Part shown: positions 9,201-17,819 of the stretch, in pieces
How positions within the stretch are numbered: position 1 is the stretch's first letter
Layout: each line of letters starts with the position of its first letter
Assembly (NCBI GenBank): GCA_937858825.1
Contig: CALMAI010000023.1
Coordinates: forward strand, 51,690 to 115,689
Length of the DNA: 64,000 nucleotides
From: an uncultured Candidatus Peregrinibacteria bacterium
GTDB lineage: Bacteria > Patescibacteriota > Gracilibacteria > UBA1369
Direction: 5' to 3'
Translations under genes and position numbers: made by a program
The notes under the pieces: generated by a model
The model's database searches: none
The model's input: only the letters and a program-made list of their open reading frames with translations
What the model was told of the DNA's origin: nothing

Positions 9201-10418
9201 TTAGGTATCGATTAAAAGTAGCTTCACAATATTCTCAACATTATTCACATTTCCAAAAGTCGGATACACATCAATATTCTTTAGCCGACGCAGCTCATAA
9301 AACATGAGCGAATGCATGTCGTTATTCACAATAATATTCACCTTTTCTCTCTGCAAAAAGTCAGTAATCCCTTTAATATCGGTTTCCGCAAACTTAAACT
9401 CATGGCTATAACTGTCCACAATCTCTTTCTCTTTTACCTCCACAAAAATATAAGCATTTGTTTGCGCAAAATTAGGCGCCAATTCTGACTCCAGCCCTTT
9501 GTCCTCCTTCACCGGAACAGCCACTTTCACCTTTTTTCGATACGGAATATCCACAAAAATCAAAAAATCTTTCAAATAAGGACTCGCATCCTCAATCGCT
9601 TCCCGCAGAGTTTTTAACTCATTCCGAATATCTTTCGTCTGCGCATAAGGATTGATCTCCAAAAACGCTTCTCCAAAAACAAACGTCCCGGCCCGCCTCA
9701 TCCGAATATCCTTAATATCCCGAACAATGTGAGCCTTGGATTCAATAATATCGCGCACCTTCTTCATAAGCACCTGATCGTCAAAATAGTCGAGCAGGAA
9801 AAAGAGCGCCTCCTTTGCCGTCTCCAATCCCAGTTTCAACGTTAAAAAAGAGATAATCACACCAACCACACCCTCCAGATACGGAAAATGCAAATAGTGA
9901 GCCCCCGCACCAAACAAGACAGCAACCTCCACCAGCACATCCATCTTTTTATCCTTTCCATTATTAATCAGGGCCAGCGAATTAATCTTCTTTCCTGCCC
10001 CAATGAGATTCCTACTCGCATACAAAGAAAACAGAATACTCAATCCAACAGAAAAGAAGACCAAAAACAGGTGCTCCGGCTCTTTTGGATTTACAATCCG
10101 ATCCACACTTTCAAGCAAAATATCGATCCCAAAATAAATAATCACCACAGCTGCCACAAGCGCCGCAAATGTTTCAGCCTTATAGTATCCATACTTAAAA
10201 TTCTTGGTTGCCGATCGCCGACTGAGTCGCAAACCAATATACGCCGCGAACAAACTCAAAAAGTCAGCAAAACTGGAAAGCGCATCCGCAATTAAGACCA
10301 CAAACCCCGTCACCGATCCCAAAACGCCTTTCACAATCGCCAGAATGGCAATCATGACAATCGATCGCAGCGCAACTTTGGACCCATACTCTAAATCTTC
10401 ACGATAATCCTTTTTCAC
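9201..10418 (-). CDS. Cation diffusion facilitator transporter fused to a NifX/NifB-like domain
   Basis: About 405 residues from a GTG at 10418; an ATG at 10499 is in frame but lies upstream of a TGCTATAAT promoter box, so the GTG is preferred. The first ~200 residues have the CDF membrane region, including ADALSSFADF and YGYYKAET. A cytoplasmic beta-alpha domain follows. The last ~110 residues (KVKVAVPVKEDKGLESELA to the C-terminus) resemble the dinitrogenase iron-molybdenum cofactor domain of NifX/NifB. CDF proteins export divalent metals. The usual His/Asp pair of the second transmembrane helix reads SxxxD and that of the fifth helix reads DxxxD, so metal choice may differ. The NifX-like part may bind a metal or metal cluster (inference). 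Confidence 0.85.
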   Translation of the reverse strand: MKKDYREDLEYGSKVALRSIVMIAILAIVKGVLGSVTGFVVLIADALSSFADFLSLFAAYIGLRLSRRSATKNFKYGYYKAETFAALVAAVVIIYFGIDILLESVDRIVNPKEPEHLFLVFFSVGLSILFSLYASRNLIGAGKKINSLALINNGKDKKMDVLVEVAVLFGAGAHYLHFPYLEGVVGVIISFLTLKLGLETAKEALFFLLDYFDDQVLMKKVRDIIESKAHIVRDIKDIRMRRAGTFVFGEAFLEINPYAQTKDIRNELKTLREAIEDASPYLKDFLIFVDIPYRKKVKVAVPVKEDKGLESELAPNFAQTNAYIFVEVKEKEIVDSYSHEFKFAETDIKGITDFLQREKVNIIVNNDMHSLMFYELRRLKNIDVYPTFGNVNNVENIVKLLLIDT

Positions 10419-10443
10419 AAGAATGATTTGAAAATATCCTTTT

Positions 10444-10449
10444 ATTATA
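10444..10449 (-). promoter_or_regulatory. Extended -10 box for the CDF-NifX gene
   Basis: On the minus strand the sequence reads GTGCTATAAT, a TGn-extended -10, 25 bases before the GTG at 10418. This supports the shorter start. Confidence 0.55.
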
Positions 10450-10470
10450 GCACTAAAAGCCAAAAAATGG

Positions 10471-10476
10471 TATAAA
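10471..10476 (+). promoter_or_regulatory. Extended -10 box for the amidotransferase gene
   Basis: TGGTATAAA ends 25 bases before the ATG at 10502; it lies back to back with the divergent promoter of the transporter gene. Confidence 0.45.
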
Positions 10477-10501
10477 CAAAGCCAGACTTTAACTTTCAAC
10501 C

Positions 10502-11236
10502 ATGAAACCTTTCCTGATTTTGCAGCTCCGCCCGAACGACGAAGCTTCCAATGGAGAATACAATGCCTTCCTTCAATTTGGAGGACTGAAACCAGAAGAA
10601 ACTCATCGAATTCGCATGGAAAAAGATGGCGTTCCTGAGCTAAATCTGGATGACTATTCAGGCGTGATTGTTGGTGGAGGTCCCAGCAATGTCAGCGATG
10701 CAGAAGATAAAAAAAGTGATGAACAAAAACGGTTTGAATCCGATTTAAAAAACCTATTGGCGCAGGTCGTGGAAAAAGATATCCCTTATATGGGAGCCTG
10801 TTATGGACTTGGAGCCATTGCCAATAACTGTGGAGCCACAGTCTCAAAAGAGAAATATTCTGAACCGGTTGGCGGACTGGACATTCAGCTGACCGAAGAG
10901 GCAGAAAACGATCCACTTACCCAGGGATTGCCTCAACATTTCCGTGCCCTTGGCGGACACAAAGAAGCCTGCCAAAACGCACCGGAAGGAGCAACAATTC
11001 TGGCTCAGTCAGCTACATGCCCAATTCAAATGATTCGGCTCAAAAACAACATCTATGCCACCCAGTTTCACCCGGAACTCGACGCCGAAGGACTGATCGT
11101 GCGAATCCACATCTATAAAAATGCCGGATATTTCCCTCCAGAAGATGCCGAACCACTCATCGAAAAAGTGAAGGCTGAAAATATCACCATCCCACAAACT
11201 ATTTTAAAACGTTTCGTGGATCGTTACAGAAGTTAA
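10502..11236 (+). CDS. Class I glutamine amidotransferase (GMP-synthase-like)
   Basis: 244 residues. The triad residues are visible: nucleophile Cys at about 100 in MGACYGLGAI, and His190/Glu192 in QFHPEL. The oxyanion loop GGGPSNV is present near residue 58. The protein has a GuaA-type glutaminase domain but no ATP pyrophosphatase or XMP-binding partner, so it is a stand-alone amidotransferase-like protein that hydrolyses glutamine or gamma-glutamyl compounds, acting in the cytoplasm. No adjacent synthase identifies the acceptor. The start is fixed by an extended -10 box just upstream. Confidence 0.87.
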   Translation: MKPFLILQLRPNDEASNGEYNAFLQFGGLKPEETHRIRMEKDGVPELNLDDYSGVIVGGGPSNVSDAEDKKSDEQKRFESDLKNLLAQVVEKDIPYMGACYGLGAIANNCGATVSKEKYSEPVGGLDIQLTEEAENDPLTQGLPQHFRALGGHKEACQNAPEGATILAQSATCPIQMIRLKNNIYATQFHPELDAEGLIVRIHIYKNAGYFPPEDAEPLIEKVKAENITIPQTILKRFVDRYRS

Positions 11237-11269
11237 TCTTTCTGACTTAAAAAAAGCTGTTAAACATGC

Positions 11270-11275
11270 TATAAT
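11270..11275 (+). promoter_or_regulatory. Extended -10 promoter box
   Basis: TGCTATAAT precedes the surface-protein gene; the box ends 23 bases before the ATG at 11299. No strong -35 is seen. Confidence 0.55.
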
Positions 11276-11298
11276 AGAGAGAAATCTAAAACAAAAGC

Positions 11299-13029
11299 AT
11301 GTTCAGAAAACAGCACATTCTTTTTATTCTCATCGCTCTTCTTGGAGCAACCGCTTTCACTAATAACAATGCGGAACTTATTGCCGATACAGGAAAAACG
11401 GCAACAACAGCCACCATTCCTTCACGATCACTCACTACTACAACAACCGACACCCGTTTAACAACGGTCACTCCCACTGAGAGCACAACAACAACACGAC
11501 CAACAGCTGAACCCACAACCAGTCCATCAACAACAGTTGTAACAACCGATACATCAACTCCCGCCACTGTTGAATCAGAACCTGCTCCAACTCCTCCACG
11601 AGAAACAACAACTCCAGAATCGACAACAGTTGTAGCACCGTCAGAGCCGGATCCTGAACCGGTTACTGAAGCAACTCCCGTAACCACCACTGAACCGACT
11701 CCACCAGTCGAACCTGTTTCTGTTTCAGAACCCGAGCCAACATCAACTCCTGAACCAGCCCCAGAGCCGAACCCGACTCCAGCCTCAACTCCAACTCCCG
11801 AACCCGAAACTGCAGCAGCTCCAAGCCCTGCACCAACCACCGCCGCTCCCCCAACCCGAACTTACCCCCAGCCGGTTTACCAACCCACAACTTCAGTGTC
11901 AGTTCCAGTCATAGAAATTGAACCAGAACCTGAACAGGAATCCGGAGAGATTATTGACCAATGGGAAGCGATTGCTGCCATTCCAAACGGTACAGCCGAC
12001 GATGACCACGATGGACTTTCCAACAATATTGAATTCCTGGAAAAGACTGATCCTCTCAATCCAGACACCGATGGTGACCAACTCACCGACAGTGAAGAGG
12101 TCATTGATTTTAAAACCGATCCACTTGACCCCAACAGCCCACAAAGAATGAGTGATCTGGGCATTCGTATCACCAGCTTTGAAGAAGGACAAATCGTCGC
12201 TGATCCAGAGCCATTTATAAAAGGATTCGCTCCAATCTCTTCATACATTCAGATAAGCGCGACCAATGAACAGGAGGAAACAACCATTCTTGGACAAACC
12301 CAAACCCATGAAAACGGCATCTTCAGTTTCGTTTCCCCTCCTCTTGAAGACGGAACCTATACTCTCCTCATTGAACAAATTGAAGAACCGGACATCATTG
12401 ATGAACTTTTCATTCCTGCCCATGCACAAGAAGAGCAAGAAGAAAAACAGCTGGTATCAGAGCCGGTAACCATTGTTATTGATACCTCAAGTGACGTTTC
12501 CACCCCAAATCCAAAACTTTTAGACGATCAAGAGATCACACCAGAAGTCTTAATGGAAAATCTTCGAATCGAAATCGAAAACGATCAGCCAGTCCTCAAA
12601 GGAAGCACGGTTTTTCAACACAAAGTTATCGCAACCTGGCAAAGCGTGGTCTTCAGCTCCGCCCTCATTGCCGACAGCAATGCTGGTGAATTTGAAATAA
12701 CTCCACAACAAAAATTTGGCACCGGAAATCACGAAGTCTACGTTCAGGCAGTACATCCAACCACTGGAGCAGTCAGTGAAAAAGTCCGCATTCCATTCCG
12801 CATTGTTCACGCGGAACCCGTTGATATGACCACAGAAGGATCAATCACCGAATCCGTCGCCACACCAGAAGTCCGACCAGCTGCCGAAGAAAACTCTTTC
12901 ATTCAAAGTCCGGTCCTGGCGTGGATCATTGCTAATCCTATTCCAACAGCAGTTGTTGTTGGAATTATTCTCCTCCTTATATATAAGGTCGCCAAAAGAG
13001 AGGAAGAGTCTATGGATCCCGATCTTTAA
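11299..13029 (+). CDS. Secreted, membrane-anchored Thr/Pro-rich protein with TSP3-type repeats
   Basis: 576 residues. Residues 1 to 25 are a signal peptide (ILFILIALLGATA). Residues about 30 to 200 are a low-complexity Thr/Pro/Glu/Ser stretch rich in TTT and PEP repeats, likely an extended stalk. Residues about 230 to 285 contain TSP3-like calcium loops (DDDHDGLSNN, DTDGDQLTDSEE). Two beta-rich Ig-like segments follow (about 290-380 and 415-510), and a C-terminal transmembrane helix (AVVVGIILLLIY) ends in a short charged tail. It resembles a surface-displayed stalk protein and shares the TSP3 module with the giant protein at the start of the window. The specific function is unknown. Confidence 0.75.
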   Translation: MFRKQHILFILIALLGATAFTNNNAELIADTGKTATTATIPSRSLTTTTTDTRLTTVTPTESTTTTRPTAEPTTSPSTTVVTTDTSTPATVESEPAPTPPRETTTPESTTVVAPSEPDPEPVTEATPVTTTEPTPPVEPVSVSEPEPTSTPEPAPEPNPTPASTPTPEPETAAAPSPAPTTAAPPTRTYPQPVYQPTTSVSVPVIEIEPEPEQESGEIIDQWEAIAAIPNGTADDDHDGLSNNIEFLEKTDPLNPDTDGDQLTDSEEVIDFKTDPLDPNSPQRMSDLGIRITSFEEGQIVADPEPFIKGFAPISSYIQISATNEQEETTILGQTQTHENGIFSFVSPPLEDGTYTLLIEQIEEPDIIDELFIPAHAQEEQEEKQLVSEPVTIVIDTSSDVSTPNPKLLDDQEITPEVLMENLRIEIENDQPVLKGSTVFQHKVIATWQSVVFSSALIADSNAGEFEITPQQKFGTGNHEVYVQAVHPTTGAVSEKVRIPFRIVHAEPVDMTTEGSITESVATPEVRPAAEENSFIQSPVLAWIIANPIPTAVVVGIILLLIYKVAKREEESMDPDL

Positions 13030-13035
13030 GCTTCA

Positions 13036-13512
13036 CTACAATCCTTCTACAAAACGCTTCGCCGATGCAAGATCCATACCAGACTGATCTTGTACAAACT
13101 TGATCGCCTCAATTTTATGTCCGCCATCTCGCAAATGTTTGGCCCTGGTAGCAAGCTCTGCTGATTCCATCATTTCCTGATTCACTGTACTCTCTGCCTG
13201 GTTATTTTGAACACTCTCCACAAAAAGCTTCGCCTCTTTCAGGCCAATTTTCTTTGTTTCACGAACATACTTCACCGCTTCAATAAAACGTCCACCCTCC
13301 AACATCTGCCGGACAGCTTCAATCGTGGCGGCATCTGCCTGACTACTAATTCGAACAATGCCGGATTTTGTAAACGGCTTCTTGGTGGAATTCTGTTGCA
13401 TTGCACCCAAATTGGTCGAACTCCCAAGCCTTTTAACAGTAAGAGCTCTCAACACGAGAATAACAACAACCACCGAAACTATAATCCAAATTTGATCTTC
13501 GCTCATGAACAC
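13036..13512 (-). CDS. Membrane-anchored protein with two L7/L12 C-terminal-like domains
   Basis: 158 residues; the ATG two codons downstream of the first (13506) is an equally good start. One N-terminal transmembrane helix (IWIIVSVVVVILVLRAL) is followed by two copies of a short alpha/beta motif resembling the ribosomal protein bL12 C-terminal domain: GRFIEAVKYVRE..GLKEAKLFVE near 90-105 and HKIEAIKFVQD..DLASAKRFVE near 135-156. In bL12 this domain recruits translational GTPases. Here it is tethered to the membrane, and the divergent neighbour is the translational GTPase gene typA, which makes an interaction conceivable (inference). It is otherwise a conserved-type hypothetical. Confidence 0.68.
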   Translation of the reverse strand: MFMSEDQIWIIVSVVVVILVLRALTVKRLGSSTNLGAMQQNSTKKPFTKSGIVRISSQADAATIEAVRQMLEGGRFIEAVKYVRETKKIGLKEAKLFVESVQNNQAESTVNQEMMESAELATRAKHLRDGGHKIEAIKFVQDQSGMDLASAKRFVEGL

Positions 13513-13572
13513 TTTATACCACTTGCTTTTTCTCCTGTAAATCGCTACTATCCATCAGCTTAATTCGCATAT

Positions 13573-15369
13573 ATGGAAATCCGCAACATTGCTATCATCG
13601 CCCACGTAGATCACGGGAAAACAACTCTGGTCGACGCACTTCTCAAGGGAGGAGATGTTATTGCTGAGCATAAACAACTCGAGGAGCGCGCTATGGACAG
13701 CGATGACCAGGAAAAAGAGCGCGGAATTACCATCTACGCGAAAAACGCGTCAATCTTTTATAAAGACACCAAAATCAACATTGTGGACACACCTGGTCAC
13801 GCCGATTTCGGATCGGAAGTGGAACGGATGCTCCGCACCATTGATGCAGCAGTTTTGGTTATCGATGCCCACGAAGGACCGATGCCACAAACCAAGTTTG
13901 TATTAAGCAAATCATTGGAAGTAGGACTTCCAGTTTTAGTCGTGATTAACAAGATCGACAAACCAACCGCCCGACCGGACGAAGTAGTCGACCTGACGTT
14001 CGATCTCTTTGCCAAGCTCGGCGCCAGCGATCAGCAACTGGATTTCCCATACATCTACGCCATCGCGAAAGACGGAGTTGCCATCAAAAATTTGGACGAC
14101 GAGAAAAAAGATATTACTCCACTCCTGGATTTCTTCCTGGAGCATGTTCCTGTTGCACCAGCAGACACCACAAAACCATTCCGCATGCAGCCGGCAACGC
14201 TGGCCTACGACAACTTCTTGGGACGAATGGGAATCGGTCGTGTCTATGAAGGAGAGGTAAAAGCCAACCAAAATGTTTTCGTCAAAACGGAAGACGGGAA
14301 AACACGCCCAGGACGAATTTCAAAACTGTTTACCTTCCGAGGAATGGAGCGAGTAGAAGCAGAAGTCGCTCAAGCCGGAGACATTGTAGCTCTCGCTGGA
14401 ATCGACGATATCTTTGTTGGAGAGACCATCACCACCGATGAAAAAGCTGAACTCCTGCCAGCAATTAAAGTGGATCCACCAGCACTTGCTATGGATTTCA
14501 TGGTCAACGACTCTCCTCTTTCCGGACGCGAAGGAAAGCTTGGATCAAGCCGACATATCCGTGAACGACTACTCAAAGAACTGGAAACCAATGTGGGATT
14601 GAAAGTCGAAATGGAAAACAATGCCGACCACTTTAAGGTCTATGGACGAGGAGAAATGCACATCGCCGTTCTCATCGAAAGCATGCGTCGTGAAGGGTTC
14701 GAACTTCAGGTATCAAAACCGGAAGTGGTAACACAGGAAATCGACGGAAAAGTTCACGAACCAATCGAAAACGTAGTTATCAACTGTCCGGACGACATGT
14801 CTGGAAAGATCATCGAAACCCTTTCACAAAGAAAAGGGATCATGCAAAACATCGTTTCAAAGGAAGGACAAACCACACTTGAGTTCGAAATCCCAACCCG
14901 TGGACTCCTTGGATTCCGCTCAACCTTCATCCTTTTAACCAAAGGTGAAGGAACACTCTACCATTCATTCTCACACTTTGCCCCACACTGTGGAAAGATC
15001 GAAAAACGATCTGTCGGATCCATGATCTCTGGAAACGACGGGCAAGCTATGGGATTCGCACTCTACAACCTCCAGGACCGTGGACCACTCTTTATAGGGC
15101 CACAAACAGAAGTCTACGAAGGAATGATTATTGGCGAACACAACCAGGGAACCGACCTCGTCGTAAATCCAATTAAAGGAAAGAAGCTCACCAACGTCCG
15201 TGCATCCGGATCGGATGATGCCATCCGCCTGACCCCGCCACTGGAAATGACACTCGAAAAAGCGATCGAATATGTTCAGGACGAAGAGTATGTGGAAGTC
15301 ACTCCGAGCAAAATCCGCCTCCGAAAGAAATACCTGAAAGAACACGAGCGAAAACGTTCCAACAAGTAG
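13573..15369 (+). CDS. typA: TypA/BipA translational GTPase
   Basis: 598 residues, about the family's usual length. The GTPase G1 motif is AHVDHGKTT (residues 10-18), the switch region has ERGITI, G3 is DTPGHADF and G4 is NKID. EF-G-like domains III and V and the BipA-specific C-terminal domain follow (LGFRSTFI, then ending LREFKEHERK-like basic tail). BipA binds the ribosome at the same site as EF-G and acts in 50S assembly and stress adaptation. It is monocistronic by spacing and convergent with dinB, 8 bases away. Confidence 0.97.
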   Translation: MEIRNIAIIAHVDHGKTTLVDALLKGGDVIAEHKQLEERAMDSDDQEKERGITIYAKNASIFYKDTKINIVDTPGHADFGSEVERMLRTIDAAVLVIDAHEGPMPQTKFVLSKSLEVGLPVLVVINKIDKPTARPDEVVDLTFDLFAKLGASDQQLDFPYIYAIAKDGVAIKNLDDEKKDITPLLDFFLEHVPVAPADTTKPFRMQPATLAYDNFLGRMGIGRVYEGEVKANQNVFVKTEDGKTRPGRISKLFTFRGMERVEAEVAQAGDIVALAGIDDIFVGETITTDEKAELLPAIKVDPPALAMDFMVNDSPLSGREGKLGSSRHIRERLLKELETNVGLKVEMENNADHFKVYGRGEMHIAVLIESMRREGFELQVSKPEVVTQEIDGKVHEPIENVVINCPDDMSGKIIETLSQRKGIMQNIVSKEGQTTLEFEIPTRGLLGFRSTFILLTKGEGTLYHSFSHFAPHCGKIEKRSVGSMISGNDGQAMGFALYNLQDRGPLFIGPQTEVYEGMIIGEHNQGTDLVVNPIKGKKLTNVRASGSDDAIRLTPPLEMTLEKAIEYVQDEEYVEVTPSKIRLRKKYLKEHERKRSNK

Positions 15370-15377
15370 TTTTTCCC

Positions 15378-16481
15378 TTATTGGAAGTCAAAAACCATCT
15401 GAGCGTTCTTTTGTTCAGATTTTTCCACTTTCTCTTTTTTCTCTTCAGCTTCCTTTTCTCCAAATCCGGAAACCGTCAATCCCAGCAGCCGCACTCCCCT
15501 TCCACCAAAATCCACCCCACGCAGTAACTGCTCTCCGGTGGTCATCAATTGTTCAGCCGTCTCAAACATTCCATCAATCGTTTTACTCCGGGTAATTTGC
15601 TGAAAATTAGAAAACTTCACCTTTAACGTAAGCGTTCTGCCTCTTACCTTCTTGCGGGAATCCATCCGCCGTGCCACCTCTTCCGCAATCTCTTCAAGCT
15701 TTTCCACCATCACATTCACATCCTTTAAATCATAAGGGAAAGTCCTTTCCGCCCCCAGCGACTTACGGATCCGATTTGGATTCACCTTCCGGCTTGATCT
15801 ATTCCAGGCAATATTATAGTAATGAGCGCCCGCCTTCCCAAAACGCGCAACAAGATCTTCAAAACTCCATTTCTTCAAATCTTTCCCAAAAAAAATACCC
15901 AGACTTTTCATTTTTGTGGCCGTTACCCGCCCAATCCCATAAAACTTTTCAATCGGCAACCGATCAATAAATTCAGCCGCCTGCTCCGGCCGAATCACCG
16001 TTAATCCATTCGGCTTATGAATATCCGATGCCACTTTCGCTAAAAACTTATTCATGGAAACACCAGCCGAAGCCGTCAAACCCGTCTGCTCAAAAATTTC
16101 AGCCCGAATGCGTTCAGCCACAATCGTCGCGCTTCCAATTCCTTTCTTATTTTCTGTTACATCCAAATACGCTTCATCCAAAGAAAGCGGCTCCACCAAG
16201 TCCGTATATGAATAGAAAATCTGTCGGATCTGAGCCGAAACCTCTTTATACACATCAAAACGCGGGCGCACAAAAATCAACTGTGGACATTTCATAGCAG
16301 CCATCCGTCCAGACATAGCAGAATGCACCCCAACCTTTCGCGCTTCATAGCTGGCCGCCGCAACAACTCCACGCTGTTCCCCACCTCCAACAGCAATCGG
16401 CTTTCCCCTTAGTTCTGGATTATCCCGCTGCTCAACAGACGCATAAAACGCATCCATATCAACATGAATAATTTTTCGAAT
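15378..16481 (-). CDS. dinB: DNA polymerase IV (Y-family), apparent ATT start
   Basis: Y-family translesion polymerase. The first ATG (16457) would begin at MDAFYASVE and remove the catalytic metal-binding Asp in HVDMDAFY. Reading upstream in the same frame gives IRKIIHVDM, matching family N-termini (MRKIIHVDM) with ATT (16479-16481) exactly at the Met position. No ATG, GTG or TTG occurs between this codon and the in-frame TAA further upstream. From ATT the protein has 367 residues. SLDEAYLDV (second catalytic acidic pair), the helix-hairpin-helix region (FYGIGRVTATKM) and a C-terminal QMVFDF that resembles a beta-clamp motif are present. It copies damaged DNA with low fidelity. Confidence 0.93.
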   Translation of the reverse strand: MRKIIHVDMDAFYASVEQRDNPELRGKPIAVGGGEQRGVVAAASYEARKVGVHSAMSGRMAAMKCPQLIFVRPRFDVYKEVSAQIRQIFYSYTDLVEPLSLDEAYLDVTENKKGIGSATIVAERIRAEIFEQTGLTASAGVSMNKFLAKVASDIHKPNGLTVIRPEQAAEFIDRLPIEKFYGIGRVTATKMKSLGIFFGKDLKKWSFEDLVARFGKAGAHYYNIAWNRSSRKVNPNRIRKSLGAERTFPYDLKDVNVMVEKLEEIAEEVARRMDSRKKVRGRTLTLKVKFSNFQQITRSKTIDGMFETAEQLMTTGEQLLRGVDFGGRGVRLLGLTVSGFGEKEAEEKKEKVEKSEQKNAQMVFDFQ

Positions 16482-16610
16482 ATTGGTGAAGACAAAACAT
16501 TTTTAAGAATAGGAAGCAATTGTATCGCTTCCAGCAGCCAAAGTAAAACAATCAAAAACTTGGCAAAACACAAAAAAACACCTAAAATAAAATATAAATC
16601 TACAAACACT

Positions 16611-17312
16611 ATGTCAGAAAAAAAGAAAAACTCGTACAACTGGATCTCCGATTTTGTTTATGGTGGGATTGATGGCGCTGTAACAACCTTTGCCGTCGTT
16701 GCTGGGGTGGAAGGAGCAAAGCTCTCTATTTCCACTATCCTTATCCTTGGTTTTGCCAACCTGTTTGCCGATGGTTTCAGCATGGCAACCAGTAAATATT
16801 TAAGTGATAAAACCAATCAGGAACAGTACGACCGGATTCGAAAAAGAGAAAAAGCCCACATCCAAAAAAACACCTCTCATAAAGATGAAGAGCTTGATCG
16901 AATCATTTCCAGCTATGGATTTAAAGGAAAGGACCTTCTTGGCGCTAAAAAAGTTTTCCAGGCCAATCCAGACGCACTCCTAGATTTGATTATGCGCAAC
17001 GAATACAACCTGACCCAAGAGAACATTCATCCGGAAAAAGGAGCATTCTACACATTCATCTCTTTCCTTGTTATTGGGATCATTCCACTTCTTGGCTATC
17101 TCCTTAAACCGATTCTCAATACTGATGATAGCCAAACCTTTTTTGCCACCAGTATCGCGACGCTTGGTGCACTCTTCATTGTTGGAGCAATCAAATCACG
17201 CTTTACCGATCGCCACTGGACTATCTCTGGGGGTGAAACAGCCCTTATTGGTGGGATAGCAGCAACCATCGCCTACATCGTTGGTTTCCTTTTAAAGGAC
17301 ATTGTGTCATAA
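16611..17312 (+). CDS. VIT1/CCC1-family iron/manganese transporter
   Basis: 233 residues from the ATG at 16611; upstream in-frame ATG at 16464 would add 49 residues of poor coding quality that overlap the dinB start region, so it is rejected. The first helix has the family signature (DFVYGGIDGAVTTFAVVAG), the second DGFSMATSKYLS, followed by a charged cytoplasmic helical metal-binding region with repeated Glu (EKAHIQKN, DEELDRII) and three C-terminal helices. The family exports or sequesters Fe2+/Mn2+. A TATAAA-like box lies about 20 bases upstream of the start. Confidence 0.88.
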   Translation: MSEKKKNSYNWISDFVYGGIDGAVTTFAVVAGVEGAKLSISTILILGFANLFADGFSMATSKYLSDKTNQEQYDRIRKREKAHIQKNTSHKDEELDRIISSYGFKGKDLLGAKKVFQANPDALLDLIMRNEYNLTQENIHPEKGAFYTFISFLVIGIIPLLGYLLKPILNTDDSQTFFATSIATLGALFIVGAIKSRFTDRHWTISGGETALIGGIAATIAYIVGFLLKDIVS

Positions 17313-17358
17313 TAGGCGGAGACTTTTCAGTCTCTCCATTTTATAACCCACCTTAATT

Positions 17359-17766
17359 ATGGATTTTGTTTCTATGCTACAAAACCTTAACTATTTAGCC
17401 GTGCTCGTAGCAGCAATTGCAGCATTTGTCATTGGTGCTGTCTGGTACTCTCCAATGCTTTTTGGAAAAGCATGGATGAAAGAGCTTGGCATTAAACCCG
17501 GAAAAGAGAAAAAGGGAATGGGATCTGTATTAGCAAAATCCTTCCTTGTTACTTTCATTATGGCTACAACTCTCGCCCTTTTTAGTCCGGCTGGATGGTA
17601 TGAAGGCCTTTCTACAGGAGCAATCCTTGGCTTTGGGATTGGTGCCATGACCGGTATAAACAATATGATTTACGAAATGAAATCAAGCCAACTTATGCTC
17701 ATTAATGCTGGATACATTGTAATGATGTTTCTTGCTATGGGAACGATCATCGGTGCCTGGCAATAA
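17359..17766 (+). CDS. DUF1761-family membrane protein
   Basis: 135 residues with four predicted transmembrane helices. The N-terminal helix contains VWYSPMLFGKAWMKE, a signature of DUF1761 proteins. The biochemical role of the family is unknown. The gene lies 46 bases behind the VIT transporter gene and may be cotranscribed; a strong bidirectional terminator follows. A start at the ATG of residue 6 is also possible. Confidence 0.8.
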   Translation: MDFVSMLQNLNYLAVLVAAIAAFVIGAVWYSPMLFGKAWMKELGIKPGKEKKGMGSVLAKSFLVTFIMATTLALFSPAGWYEGLSTGAILGFGIGAMTGINNMIYEMKSSQLMLINAGYIVMMFLAMGTIIGAWQ

Positions 17767-17777
17767 AAGAACACTTC

Positions 17778-17812
17778 AAAAAAGCCCCGCAAAATATGTG
17801 GGGCTTTTTTTA
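17778..17812. terminator. Bidirectional intrinsic terminator
   Basis: AAAAAAGCCCC pairs with GGGGCTTTTTT around an 11-base loop; the A run before and T run after the stem let it serve both the DUF1761 gene (+) and the sugar dehydrogenase gene (-). It is the only clear terminator between convergent genes in this window. Confidence 0.88.
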
Positions 17813-17819
17813 CATATTC

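Noticed and set aside
11286..11840. A 184-codon Gly/Val/Ser-rich minus-strand frame
   Set aside because: It is the antisense shadow of the Thr/Pro/Glu-rich stalk of the 11299-13029 protein.
16464..16610. N-terminal extension of the VIT-type transporter to an ATG at 16464
   Set aside because: The extension overlaps the dinB start region, is Lys/Ser-rich without hydrophobic pattern, and the family N-terminus fits the ATG at 16611.
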